This document shows, piece after piece, positions 1 through 9,540 of a stretch of DNA of 64,000 nucleotides. Position numbers and translations under genes: made by a program. The stretch is from Haliclona indistincta (lineage: Eukaryota; Porifera; Demospongiae; Haplosclerida; Chalinidae). Positions within the stretch are counted from its first letter, which is position 1. Every line of letters starts with the position of its first letter. A model generated the notes under the pieces. The model saw nothing but the letters and a program-made list of their open reading frames with translations, was not told the origin of the DNA and made no database searches. The stretch is taken from the NCBI GenBank assembly GCA_964017065.1, contig OZ024785.1:11797086-11861085 (forward strand), read 5' to 3'.

Positions 1-51
1 CTGGTCGATGTATTAACGCTATAGAATGGGGCGGGAACTGGGCGTTGTAAA

Positions 52-866
52 ATGGCTGGAAACGCGTGGACAGATGATGAGACTTTCGGGCTGCTAGATG
101 CGTGGGGAGACGAGACTATACAGTCGTTGTTGGAAGGGTGCCGCCGTAATAAACACGTGTACGAAAGGATATCTCGTGACCTAGAAGAGAATGGCGGATA
201 CGAACGATCATGGAGTCAGTGTCGAGACAAAATTTAAAAAATGAAGAAGGACTACAAGAAGAGTTAGATGGCAAGAAAAAGGAGAAAGACAAGACTGTGG
301 AAAAAGACAAGAATGAGGAGAAAGAAGAGAAAGACAAGAATGAGGAGACAGAAGAGAAAGACAAGATTAAGGAGACAGAAGAGAAAGACAAGAATAAGGA
401 GAAATGCAAGAAAGAGGAGAAATGCAAGAAGGAGGAGAAAGACAAGAAAGTGACAAAAGACAAGAAAGAAAAAAAGACAGCGCGTGACTCCAAACTAAAC
501 AAGAGTCTAAATACAATAGTGAGTGTGGTGACAAAGGCACAAAAAGAGAGTGATCAACTGTTTCTAGCATTTGAAGAGAAACGACTAAAGTTAGATGAGA
601 CATTGCTAATGATGGAGGACAGAAGATTACGAGAGGACAAAGACAGAGAAGAACGGCAAAGAAAAGAAGATCGCGAATTTCAACTTAGAATGATGATGCT
701 TCAGCGCGCACCACCCACCACCCATCCATCTTATCCATCACTGCCGTACCCGCAATCATCGCTAACTTACCCACCATCGTCTCCCTACTCATCGTCTCCT
801 TACCCACCATCATCTCCTTACTCAGCACCGTGGTCTGAGTCTGCTGAGGATAAAGAGGCTTGTTAA
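52..866 (+). pseudogene. Harbinger SANT/Myb-like DNA-binding protein, broken
   Basis: In Harbinger elements this protein assists nuclear import and end recognition by the transposase. The N-terminal trihelix-type Myb domain starts at 52 (MAGNAWTDDETFGLLDAW) and runs to the conserved QCRDKI. It is then stopped by TAA at 235-237 and TAG at 265-267. Coding resumes in another frame with a Lys/Glu repeat, a charged coiled coil (AFEEKRLKLDE, EDREFQLRM) and a Pro/Tyr/Ser-rich tail ending at 866. The coiled coil and tail match the homologous protein at 60665-61450 (LEEKRMEID, EERQFQLQL). At least one stop and one frameshift separate the halves. Confidence 0.75.
270..462 (+). repeat. Degenerate Lys/Glu-coding tandem repeat
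   Basis: Units of about 24 bases built on GAGAAAGACAAGAATGAG are repeated with variation, coding EEKDKNEE-like units. They lie between the Myb domain and the coiled coil of the Harbinger accessory protein and may be the site of its frameshift. The opposite strand gives a spurious Ser/Phe-rich frame. Confidence 0.7.
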
Positions 867-1041
867 ATTATTTTGCATGTAATCTCAGCCGCATTATTTA
901 TCAACTGTTATTGCTTATCACCGTCATTATCATCAAAATGTATATATGTGCACAATTTGACAAACTTCACTTTGATAACAATTAAATTTTGTTAAAAAAG
1001 GAAAAATTGCTTAACAGACACATGCGTACAAGGCTTTGTAC

Positions 1042-2390
1042 CTATGTGTAGTACTCAACTATTGCTTCTCTTATTTTCTTGGATTCGGCACAAGCAATCC
1101 CTCCTGTAGAAGTTGATGCAGGTTGCGAAATGGAATTGTCTGCTACTGTCTGATCCATCCAATTGTCTTGAAAAGCATCTCTATTTTTTTCACAAATGTT
1201 GTGAAGAATGCAGCAGGCAGTTATGACATGAGGGACATTGTCAATGTGCATGTCATTTCGCTTACATAGTCTCTGCCACCTTGCTTTAGGTCGTCCAAAG
1301 GCATTTTCTACAACAATACGCGTGCTAGACAAATGGTAATTGAAAGACCTCCGCGCACAAGAAAGATCGGAATTGTGTTGAAAAGGTTTCATTAGCCATG
1401 GACAAAGAGGGTAGGCGGAATCACCAACCAAAAAGATTGGAATATCGGTTCCGTTCAGCTTTATTGCACTTCCAGACAAAATATCACCATTAGAAGCTTT
1501 CCTATACAATGAAGAGTTTGCCAGGACTCGAGCATCATGTACGCTGCCTGGCCACCCAACACATATATCACGAAATAGATATTTATCGTCTACAACAGCT
1601 TGCACAATTATAGAGTACCATCCCTTCTATTGTAGTAGTCTGTGTGATTCATTGCTGGTGGTGACACAGGTATATGACTGCCGTCGATAGCTCCAGCACA
1701 CTGAATCATATTAAAGTTAGTCTTAAATCCTTCTACTACTCTAACAAGATCAGCACCTCTCGGAAATTGTATGTACTCATCTAGTAATAGATCAACAATC
1801 ACCTGGCATGTATCATGGACTATCACACAAACTGTACTACGGGCGACTCCAAATAAATGACCAATTGTGTGATATTCAGAGCATGTGGCCAGAGTCCAAA
1901 GAGTAATGGCAAGTCGATGCTCCACACAAATACACAGACGTAATTGTGTGTTTTGCCGCTTTATAAATGGTCTAAGTTTCTCGCATAGCATATTGAAGGT
2001 AGCTCTGCTCAGTCGAAAGTTCTCGACCCAATCCTCCTCAGTGAATGTCTGCAACACAACGGTTTCCCACCATGCCATAGACCTATATGTACATTATTAT
2101 AGATTAAATTTAACTTCTCGATTGCACTATACAAGCTTTTACCTGTTTTTTACCCACACACTTCGTGGCAATGGTCTAAGCTCAAACATCAGCAGGATGG
2201 ACAGCGACAGCAGTAATGTCGCCTTTCTTTTCGACCGTTTCTGTCGATACTGACGACACCTACTTCGAGCCTGCTGCAGCCTCTTTGTCAAAGAGTTCTT
2301 AGAAGAACTAGAGGACGACAACAGTCTCGAAGAAGCGCGAACAGTACCAACAATAGCGAGAACGTCTTCAGTAGTAGTGGTAGCGGCCAT
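1042..2390 (-). pseudogene. Harbinger DDE transposase, one frameshift
   Basis: This is a DDE_Tnp_4-type transposase. Exon 1 (2390-2143) starts MAATTTTEDVLAIVG and ends before a GTAAAAG donor. The acceptor ATATAG gives exon 2 from 2082, joined in phase (RS-MAWWETVV). Exon 2 carries the helix-turn-helix (HLFGVARSTVCVIV), the first catalytic Asp in AIDGSHIPV, the second in VGDSAYP, and the Glu in VVENAFGRPK. One missing base near 1621, after DYYNRR, shifts the frame. The rest reads on from QAVVDDKYLF to the stop at 1042. Restoring one G would rejoin the halves, so decay is recent. Confidence 0.85.
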
Positions 2391-2478
2391 TATTATAACG
2401 TCACGTGATAACTAGTACCACCCACTATTGCAAGTCAGTATTGTTCTGTGCGGTTCAGTGTAAACGCGTGCAAAAACA

Positions 2479-2516
2479 AGTGCCGTGCCGTGCTGGGCCG
2501 TGCCGTGCCGTGCTCT
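2479..2516. repeat. GCCGTGCCGTGCT subterminal repeat
   Basis: The unit GCCGTGCCGTGCT is repeated with a GGG interruption just inside the right end of Harbinger element 1. Such subterminal arrays can be transposase or Myb-protein binding sites; that role is inferred here. Confidence 0.55.
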
Positions 2517-2532
2517 CCCAGTGTAAACGCGG

Positions 2533-3332
2533 TATATGAGTATGTCTACTATTGAGGATGATTTTGCACTAGTTGTGAAAGACTTGGCTGAAAACAATAT
2601 CACGGCTAAGCGTTTACTGATTTATTGTCGTTCTCTGGATATGTGTTCTTTGTACGCTCACTTCATCTATGCCTTAGGAGAGAACAGCTACTTTCCAGTA
2701 GGTGCAAACCATGTTAGTGACAACAGGCTGTTTGGGATGTACCACTCTTGCACCGATGAATATAACAAGAGGGTAATCGTGGATAGTTTCGGCAAATCAG
2801 ATGGTGTTGTACGTGTTGTCTTTGCGACAATGGCTCTAGGAATGGGCATCGATTTAAAAAAAGTTTACCATGTCATTCACTATGGAGCACCTCGGTCATT
2901 GGATGACTATCTCCAAGAAAGTGGCAGGGTTGGTAGAGACGGGCAACAAGCATTTTCTAAGATCCTGCTGAAGCTCCTATTAAGAAAAACAACGGTATAT
3001 TTAGGAATAGAGAGATTGCTGCAGTGAGAAGATACTTAGAAACTGATACATGCCGCAGATATACCGTATAGCCGGTATTTTTCGCTGGCCAAATATTTCG
3101 TTAGCCAAATTTTGGCTGGGTCTAATTTTCGTCACAGAGCCACGTCACAAAACATTTTAAATAGGCAAAAAGAATTTTTCGAAATCTAATTTTCGACACG
3201 CACCAGCCGTTCAAAAATTAAATCTACATGAAAATAACCGGCTATACGGTATATTAATAAGCTACTTTGACAAGACTATAGTTGACAGATTAGATAGGGA
3301 TGAAAATATGTGTTGTGACAACTTTAATTGTT
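2533..3332 (+). pseudogene. RecQ-like DNA helicase, C-terminal half fragment
   Basis: The fragment encodes the second RecA-like domain of a RecQ-family helicase. LLIYCRS, FATMALGMGIDL (motif V) and YLQESGRVGRDGQQA (motif VI with the arginine fingers) are clear. After a frameshift near 2965 it continues as EIAAVRRYLETDTCRR, the start of the RecQ zinc-binding region. That region is split by a MITE (3062-3251) and resumes as SYFDKTIVDRL to CCDNFNC and a stop at about 3332. The N-terminal ATPase half is absent, cut off by the Harbinger insertion. RecQ-like genes of this type often travel with transposons in invertebrates, so it need not be a host gene. Confidence 0.8.
3062..3251. mobile_element. 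190-bp MITE with TACCGTATAGCCGG inverted ends
   Basis: The ends TACCGTATAGCCGG (3062) and CCGGCTATACGGTA (to 3251) are inverted repeats. They are flanked by TA on both sides (3060-3061 and 3252-3253), as for Tc1/mariner-type insertion. There is no coding capacity. It interrupts the zinc-binding region of the RecQ fragment between CRR and the next helix. Confidence 0.75.
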
Positions 3333-3414
3333 AGATAGAGTGATTGATACTTTAAAGTGAGCGAGTGCATGAGTTTCCAGGTTTAATGACAGTACATAAT
3401 TATTGTTGCAATAG

Positions 3415-3645
3415 TTAATCTTCTTCAAGTTGGTCCTCCTCTTCTTCGCTTTCAGAATCTGAATCCACATCTTGTTTAGCCTTCGTAGTAATCCAGTTTT
3501 TTTAAGGCAACTCTATCTAGCTGATGTAGAGGATTCGCCGAAAACTTAGGGAAGTTACGATGACACCGTTTATCCACGCACTTTAACAATCTTGAACTCT
3601 TCACTATATCAGCTGCCATATTCACATCTGTTCTATCCTTCAGTG
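3415..3645 (-). pseudogene. C-terminal fragment with acidic tail, family unknown
   Basis: On the minus strand a frame containing AADIVKSSRLLKCVDKRC leads, through at least one frameshift, into QLDRVALKK and the acidic tail SDSESEEEEDQLEED with a stop at 3415-3417. The upstream part lies inside duplicated block A, while the tail lies outside and is missing from A'. The tail therefore shows what adjoined A at this site. I cannot name the family; a transposase C terminus is plausible. Confidence 0.35.
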
Positions 3646-4795
3646 AACTACTTCAGGCTAGAGCCCCTCAAAGAACAAGACATAACGACGAAGGCCCCTA
3701 GTGGATTTTGGTGTAAGTGTGATGAGTGAAGAATTTGGAAAAGGAGAGAGACTGTTAAGGGAAGAAATTAAACGACAAAGATAAGCTAAAAAATTTATGC
3801 CCACAGTAGGCCAACGCATGCAGTTATGATCAGATATTCGATTGTGTGCACACATATTATAATTAAAGAATTCAACTTTCCATGTTGATGAAACAACAAA
3901 TGAGCATAATGTGATTGCTGTAGTTGAGTTGTGTTGTGCGCAAAGATTAAAGCTCAAGGATAAAGACATAGTGTTTGCATGTGTAACTATGTTATGGCAT
4001 GCTCTAATTAGGTAAATTTGCCATGTTAAATTTTTTCATATTTTCATTACTGCACAGAGGATTGCTCAGAAGTGTCATGAAGCCGGTGAATTTCTCTTGC
4101 ATCCCAAAATGTGAGGTAAAAAGAAGGATTGCTAGCCACCAAGCAAGTGGATGTCAAGTTGGACTGTCAGGCACATTTTCATTGTTGACAAAAAGACAAT
4201 GTCTGGTTTTGACAATTACTAGCTTCTGCCAACTGCAATCAATCACGGTACAGTACTAATGAACGCATACTGATCAGAGACAGGATGTATGCACTACTAG
4301 CTCATGCAATTTCGAATTCCAGTTGTCAGCAAAGGCTATGTTGCAGTCCAGAAAAAGCTGGAGGTATTGGCACTGCAGAGGAAGAACGAGAGCCAAAATC
4401 CCAGTTGAATGCCACACAGGTGTGCATGTAAGAAATTATTACAAAACAACAAGCTCTCCTGTGCTTTTTAACCCTTTAACCGCTTCCAACATCCATTTTT
4501 AAGTTGTTAGAAGTGTATTCCTGTAGAAAAGAGTGGTAATAGATGCTTCGCTGCGCCAATGGTATGAATATTATTTTCTCAACTACTTCATTCATTTAAC
4601 TTTAGTTAAATTATTTAGAGAGTCACAAGTGGTGGTGCTAGTACAGCAGGAGGTTCAAACAGTTAAACAGCCAGACAAAATCCAGGGACACCACCCATAC
4701 AGCTGAGCCAGTAAGTATCAAACTTAAAACTGACATACACTGGCAAAGCTTTGCATTCACAGAGCAATGCGAGAATTCTGATGGCAAGAGTATCT
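3646..4795. other. Non-coding part of block A
   Basis: No convincing gene is seen. Short frames such as that at 4023-4259 lack recognisable motifs. The sequence is A+T-rich and nearly identical to 55250-56810, apart from the 435-bp insertion in that copy. Confidence 0.5.
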
Positions 4796-5095
4796 AGGGT
4801 GGAGATGCAACTCTCAGACATACTCAGAGAGCTGGGCGAAGTAAAGGAGATGATAGCGAAATCAAATGAAGCCTCGTGTACCATCAAAGGTTCAAGTATG
4901 AGGTAAAAAATTAAAGTATACAGTGCACATAAATCAATGAGTGATGTGCAGTATCCACTGATTGCCAAACTGGGAGAAGCATATTTGCTCTCAAGGAGGA
5001 GAGACGTCGCCACAGAACAAATTGAGGTGACTGCGCATAACAATTTTGTTAAATTTCAAGCGCAAAGGATTGTTGGAGTTGTGTTCAAAATGTGA
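4796..5095 (+). pseudogene. Coiled-coil protein fragment, unknown family
   Basis: One segment reads RVEMQLSDILRELGEV and KEMIAKSNEAS, a short coiled coil. After a stop it resumes in phase-compatible form as SMSDVQYPLIAKLGEAYLLS and TEQIEVTA, ending near 5095. The intervening 21 bases have GT and AG ends but are too short for a normal intron. The copy at 56820-57150 extends a little further. Not recognised. Confidence 0.35.
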
Positions 5096-5134
5096 AAGAG
5101 ACACATCCAATACAAAATCTATCAGCTGGGGAGA

Positions 5135-5573
5135 GGCTTGGAGAAATAAAACAAGATGAAAAAAAGAAAGCCATTATAAGAGAAAAGTTACCTTTCTGAA
5201 ACATTGATGGTAGTACTGTAGATGAGGATGATTCCATCAACACGTAATGAGATTCCAAAGCATGTAATTTTTCATGATTGTATTTGAGCATTCGGATTGG
5301 AGGGTTTGTATTAACAAGGCTCGGATTACCGAGAGATTACTGTAGCCTTTCTTCAGTACTTAATTCTTGGATTCTCCCACAGTACCAACCAGCTCATCTA
5401 TAACAAGAAGCTCTAACATAAAAGTTATGAGCGACTTCAAGAAATGGGCAAAAGATGTCAAGACGTGGAGTTTTCATGATGTGAGATACTCTAGCAGAAT
5501 GCATGCATACAATTCCAACTGTCATCAAAGATGCTTGCGATTTTGGAGCATTTCTGCCAAAAGAGAAATATGA
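5135..5573. other. 439-bp segment present in A, absent from A'
   Basis: A' jumps directly from GGGGAGA to CCCTCAAATTTG, whereas A carries 439 extra bases bounded by a two-base GA overlap. This looks like a deletion in A' through microhomology rather than an insertion in A, because there are no element ends. It contains a short frame at 5367-5573 with no known motif. Confidence 0.6.
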
Positions 5574-5786
5574 CCCTCAAATTTGTTGTCAGGATAATAA
5601 TTTTGTTATAATTTGTATTCTATATGATGCAGGACGGTTTTGTGTCAGTAGTTTCAAGTGTTGTTTAGGAAAATCTAGACCAGTAGCAGAGGATAAGACA
5701 AGAAATTTGAGAAAGATTATTCTTGAGGGTCCCGGAGGTATAATTATTTCTCAATACACTATTTTACTACATCACTAGAGTTCTTA

Positions 5787-5962
5787 CCATTTGAAAGAAA
5801 AAAAACATGGACATCCCAGGCAGTAGAAAAATTACTGGAGGGTGTGAATTGTTACGAGAAGGGGAAGTGGGTCAAAATCTATCACTGTTTCTGCATTTTT
5901 TTCCTGATGACACAAATCCCACAAAAATCAAGGATAAGTGGCGAAACCTGATCAAATACAAT
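5787..5962 (+). pseudogene. TRF-like Myb/SANT domain fragment
   Basis: ERKKTWTSQAVEKLLEGVN and YEKGKWVKIYHCF are followed by PTKIKDKWRNLIKY. This has the helix spacing of a telobox Myb domain, with the third-helix signature KDKWRNL known from TRF-type double-stranded DNA binders. A run of seven T (5896-5902) sits at a frame change between the second and third helices. The partner copy at 57369-57545 has the same frameshift, so the break predates the duplication. Confidence 0.6.
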
Positions 5963-6238
5963 TCTGTCAAGTGTTGTAAAGGAAAATTCGTGCTGAACTG
6001 ATTATTCCTGCAAACTCCTCTGGTCACTGGTTACTGTTACTATTACGTCATTGCTTCTGTTCTTGTAGCAATGTCTCTGTTAGCTACAATCTGTCTATGC
6101 GTCCCTATAGTAGACATGTATCCTTGCTTACTGGTCTCCCTTGGTTAGCTACAATGCTGCACTGTCAACGCACAGCGAATATTCAGCTTGCCCCCTTCAA
6201 CTTCTTAATTTCTGATTCTCTGCTCGCATGTTCGCCCA

Positions 6239-6293
6239 TTTATAACATCAATTCAGTTTACAGGTTAACCATGAACTGAATTGATGTTATAAA
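6239..6293. repeat. Perfect 20-bp hairpin
   Basis: TTTATAACATCAATTCAGTT (6239-6258) is followed after a 15-base loop by its exact reverse complement (6274-6293). It lies directly upstream of the transposase fragment, and the copy at 57815-57869 is unchanged. Confidence 0.85.
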
Positions 6294-6340
6294 CCACAAC
6301 ACGGTAAAAAAGTTAGCTCGCACCATTGGCATCATTGAAA

Positions 6341-7237
6341 CCATTGGTAGATGAATTATTAGAGTTATAGAACAGGGTGTGGCTTAAAACTGGCGGTCTT
6401 TTTGGTTACTCATCTGTTCGTGGTATGCTGTCATGTGTAAGCACTGACCTACCAGCTACTCATAAGCTTTGTGGATTAGCAAGTCATTCTGCAACCATGG
6501 GCTGCTCAGAGTGCTACAAGAGCTTTCCATCAGGCGCATTTGGAGACAAGAAAGAATATTCAGGGTATGATAGACAGTCTTGCAACCATGCAGCTCATTT
6601 AGACCATCCATCCGAGAAAAATAGTGCTAAAAATAATAACTAATAAAAAGATTTCAAAAAAATGTGGAGCACGATATTCAGAATTACTTCGTTTGCCATA
6701 CTTTGATACTGTTCAATACCATTGTGTACATGTGATGTACAATCCATGGTTAGGAACGGCAAAGCATATGCTATCGATATGGAAAGATTTTAACACACCT
6801 AGAACTCTAATTCACCACAAAAATCCTTTCAAGGATTGGTTAGTAGCTAATACGCAAGCCGGCCGAGAAGAACAGATATTCAGAGCTGAATAAACTACCC
6901 CATTTCAATTGCGTCAGGTTTACCATAATTGATCTGATGCACAACCTTTTCTTGGTACAGCAAAGCATGTCATGAAAAATGTATGGCTTCAAAACATACT
7001 GTACAAGGAAGATACCGAAGAATACACGACACTGAGGCAAGCGTTCTTGTTCCTTGGTCAGTTGGGAGAATTCCCAGAAAAACACTTTCTGGGTTTGTTT
7101 CTTTTTCAGCTAACCAGTGGAAAAAGGACAGACATTTCCCATTGTTTTCACTTCACTATGTCATTGGCGCTAGACATTTACAATGCTGGACAAATTTTGT
7201 GACTATGTGTATGCTATTTTGTAAAACATTCATCTGA
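6341..7237 (+). pseudogene. CMC/Plavaka-like transposase fragment
   Basis: PLVDELLEL leads through a TAG to GVWLKT-like sequence, then CVSTDLPATHKLCGLASHSA, GCSECYKSFPSGAFGDK and YSGYDR. These are the cysteine-rich core of transposase-21/Plavaka-like proteins of the CACTA-Mirage-Chapaev group. The conserved LPYFD...VMYNPWLGTAKH motif (about 6680-6770) is followed 200 bases later by a second version, DLMHNLFLGTAKHVMKNVW, then GRIPRKTLSGFVSFSA and QCWTNFVTMCMLFC in shifted frames. Several stops and frameshifts inactivate it. The doubled motif suggests two related copies were joined. Confidence 0.7.
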
Positions 7238-7432
7238 TTTCGGGATCTTGACAGAGCTAGGCTAGCCAGCATACAGTCAATCGTTGTGTCACCGCACTCA
7301 GAGAAGTGAGAGGGGCACTATTATCCGGTAAGAGCCCTGCCTAATCATCGAAGAGGAGAGCTCTTATCCGAAGCTGGCCTACCACTGGAGATTCTAGCAA
7401 ACCATGCCTTGCCCATGAAGGCTAATCTTTCC

Positions 7433-7783
7433 GATACTGGACAATAAGAGTAGAGACTACGAGTTACTTTTTACGATAATGATATGATAATATTGTGGTG
7501 TGCCGGTATTCTAAGACGATTAAGGAGACGGGTAACAGTTGTGCCCACGCATTCAGAGTCGGAGACGGCACTGTCAATCTATACACAGGCCTTGACCAAT
7601 ACAATGAGCCCATAAAAGAGTTGGAAGGAATGTAAAAACATTGTCTCAATAAATAAAAATGGAACACAAAGTCATAGATACTGGACAATAAGAGTATTTT
7701 TCTGGAAGCTACTTCGTACTATGTTTGATAATGATATGATAATATTGTGGTGTGCCGGTAATCTAAGATGACTAAGGAAATGA
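7433..7783 (+). repeat. Pair of diverged ~100-bp direct repeats
   Basis: GATACTGGACAATAAGAGTA starts a unit at 7433 and again at 7677. Both units run through TGATATGATAATATTGTGG and TGTGCCGGTA, about 244 bases apart. Both are kept in the partner copy (58991 and 59235). This could be a remnant of direct terminal repeats or a local duplication. Confidence 0.6.
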
Positions 7784-7975
7784 GGTCATCACATCGAGTA
7801 GACGTATTAACACATGGTATTCTTCAATGTGCTCGCTAGGCTGCAACCAACTTAGGTTTCACCTTTATTAACTTATTACCATTAATTTTGTACAATTATA
7901 GTCAAATTATTTCTAAAACGATCGAAACCAGACTTGCAACTTGCAATCATATCCTCTGATTTTCTGTCGGCTCTA
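7770..7975 (+). pseudogene. Transposon-type fragment, RVDVLTHG motif
   Basis: TKEMRSSHRVDVLTHGILQC is followed by a TAG, then AATNLGFTFINLLPL. The copy in A' (59326-59517) is open across the stop. The motif recalls the C-terminal part of Kyakuja/Dileera/Zisupton-like or Plavaka-like transposases, but I cannot assign it firmly. Confidence 0.35.
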
Positions 7976-8175
7976 GCTATCACAAAATGTCATATTGACT
8001 TAATGTGTCATTTGTCACTAGCTCAGACTAGACCATCAGATTAAGACCAAATACGAGCGACAGCTACATTCTGAAAAGAGAGAACTTAAGGGACTTGAAG
8101 TCTCCAAGTGTGACAAGTCAGTTATACAAGTATGTTTTGCAATTGAACACAAGACAAGTCTCATAATAGCCGCAC

Positions 8176-8480
8176 CTACTCTAGTAAGTAGCAAACAGTT
8201 CCCAAATTTGTTGTATTGCAAAATGCCGTTTGATCCGACTCGCCCAATCCAGGACTATCATCCTCCCACACTCTGTCTGATGCTTCAGCTGCTACTGCAG
8301 AATCATCAAACTCAACAGTATACTTGTGATGACTGTGGTCGCCAATCCAGTTCACTATTTGTATTGTGACCTCTCCTTGAAACGGCCACTGTAGATACAT
8401 ATAGAGCCATTTGTTCACCATAACTATCATCGTCATCAGCGTCACCATTAGCATACACGTTGTATCCTCCTGGTCCACTG
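8176..8480 (-). pseudogene. MATH (TRAF-like) domain fragment
   Basis: Read on the minus strand, GGYNVYANGDAD and EQMALYV precede a frame change. Then LQWPFQGEVTIQIVNWIGD, HHKYTVEFDDS and a G-G-SD ending follow the order of strands in TRAF/meprin MATH domains (WPF..G.VTI..LNQ..D, then the FDD and GWG motifs). MATH domains bind short receptor peptides. Only about one domain is left, on the strand opposite to the transposase debris, so it is probably a captured exon. The partner at 59732-60030 lacks 15 bases in the N-terminal part and keeps GWG. Confidence 0.6.
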
Positions 8481-8574
8481 TAGAACGGTATACTCTACCA
8501 CTCCTCATCATCTTCCTTATATCTGAGTCATTCCTTGCACTTGCAGCTAGTACACCTCTCCCTCAAGCTAGGTA

Positions 8575-8828
8575 CTGGGAAACTAGGTAAGTTAAATATT
8601 TGTTAAACCTAAATATTTGTTAAGCATTGGTCCGCCCAGCCTTAGCGAACAGTTCCCGAAATTTGTTGTGTAGCAAAATCGTTTGAACTCATCGTTATAG
8701 CACAGCCCGATTTTGGCCGATGGAGTTAGCACAGCCCGATTTTGTGGTAATGATAATAATGATAATATAATTAATGATGATAAATATTATTGACGATGAT
8801 GAATGAGAATAGTTATCAGTCATAGTTA
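8575..8828. other. Unique spacer with small repeats
   Basis: It contains a partial third copy of the block A 3' part (ACAGTTCCCGAAATTTGTTG, 8649 onward), a short tandem AGCACAGCCCGATTTTG, and A+T-rich GATAAT repeats. No gene is seen. Confidence 0.5.
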
Positions 8829-9053
8829 TCAGCCTAGCCCAGGAGGAGGATTCCCAGGGTCATACAGCGTTCCGTTTACTTTCCATTGAACAGGAGGAAG
8901 ACCAGTACACGGGAAGGGAATGTCGTTGAAAGCGGTCTGCAATACTTGAGCACTCCTCGGATAGAGCTGGCTACTGCGGACTGTGAGCAGACTAACCAAT
9001 GCGGCAAACGTTGTCAGTAACATCGGCTGAAATCGATTGCTACTCATGATCAA
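8829..9053 (-). CDS. Possible secreted Ig-like first exon
   Basis: The 74-residue minus-strand frame begins MIMSSNRFQPMLLTTFAALV, a plausible signal peptide of basic start and hydrophobic core. It continues with FNDIPFPCTGLPPVQWKVNG, reminiscent of the first cysteine and tryptophan strands of an Ig-like domain. The second cysteine is missing, so it would be an isolated first exon or a remnant. No clear donor is seen at its end. Confidence 0.3.
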   Translation of the reverse strand: MIMSSNRFQPMLLTTFAALVSLLTVRSSQLYPRSAQVLQTAFNDIPFPCTGLPPVQWKVNGTLYDPGNPPPGLG

Positions 9054-9540
9054 CAGATCAGGATATTAGCAAGTTCCAACCTGACCCAGAGTATTTAAAC
9101 CTGGCCACCTGGCTGGTCGAGGAGGAGGGCATGGATGCTTCCCGACCGGATATGAAGTACAAAAATGTAATCAAGTAAAAAACTGACGTGTCAAATGCAC
9201 TTCCGCAACTATTAGAGCGATTTGTGCAATCTCTCAATGGGCACGTATTGTTAGAACCTCTGTCCGAGAAAAGAGTCGCCATTCACTTTAGTACCATGAA
9301 ATTGTACATGTATAGCTTCGTACCCCGATTCTCTGCAACAATCGCTGCAGGCTATAAACCATTGCTAAGACTAATTAAATTATAATTAAATTATAATGGT
9401 ACGGTGGCATGTGTACCACAGAGCTTGGTTCAGTTCAATGGTTTATATGTACACAGTTGATCACTGTCTGATTCTATATCACCACCAATGGAATTATACT
9501 AAAGACATGCTCATGCAGGCTTACAGCTTGCTCCTGTATG

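Larger units (their letters stand above)
1..2532. mobile_element. PIF/Harbinger element 1, decayed, left end outside window
   Basis: This element has the classic two-gene Harbinger layout. A SANT/Myb gene on the plus strand and a DDE transposase gene on the minus strand face each other with a gap of about 175 bp. The right end is placed near 2532, because the motif CAGTGTAAACGCG occurs at 2456-2468 and again at 2519-2531, resembling the GTGTGAACG ends of the better preserved element at 60440-62931. RecQ-like coding sequence resumes immediately beyond. The matching left end is not visible. Both genes are broken, so the copy is not autonomous. Confidence 0.8.
3564..8574 (+). repeat. Block A of a segmental duplication (partner 55166-60115)
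   Basis: From CACCGTTTATCCACGC to AAGCTAGGTA this 5.0-kb block matches 55166-60115 in the same orientation with only scattered differences. It has 439 bases (5135-5573) missing from the partner and lacks a 435-bp insertion present there. Contents in order: an unplaced 5' part, a coiled-coil fragment, a TRF-like Myb domain, a perfect hairpin, a CMC/Plavaka-like transposase, direct repeats, and a MATH-domain fragment on the other strand. The block ends abruptly without recognisable terminal repeats. Confidence 0.9.

Noticed and set aside
116..502. 128-residue Ser/Phe-rich minus-strand frame
   Set aside because: It is the antisense of the Lys/Glu repeat of the Harbinger SANT gene; no motif or start context.
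3658..3969. 103-residue minus-strand frame, also in A' at 55260-55571
   Set aside because: Conserved only because the block is duplicated; no domain, and the opposite strand is equally plausible.
8829..9053. Firm call of an immunoglobulin-superfamily gene
   Set aside because: Only one cysteine and one tryptophan motif, no second exon; kept as a low-confidence candidate only.
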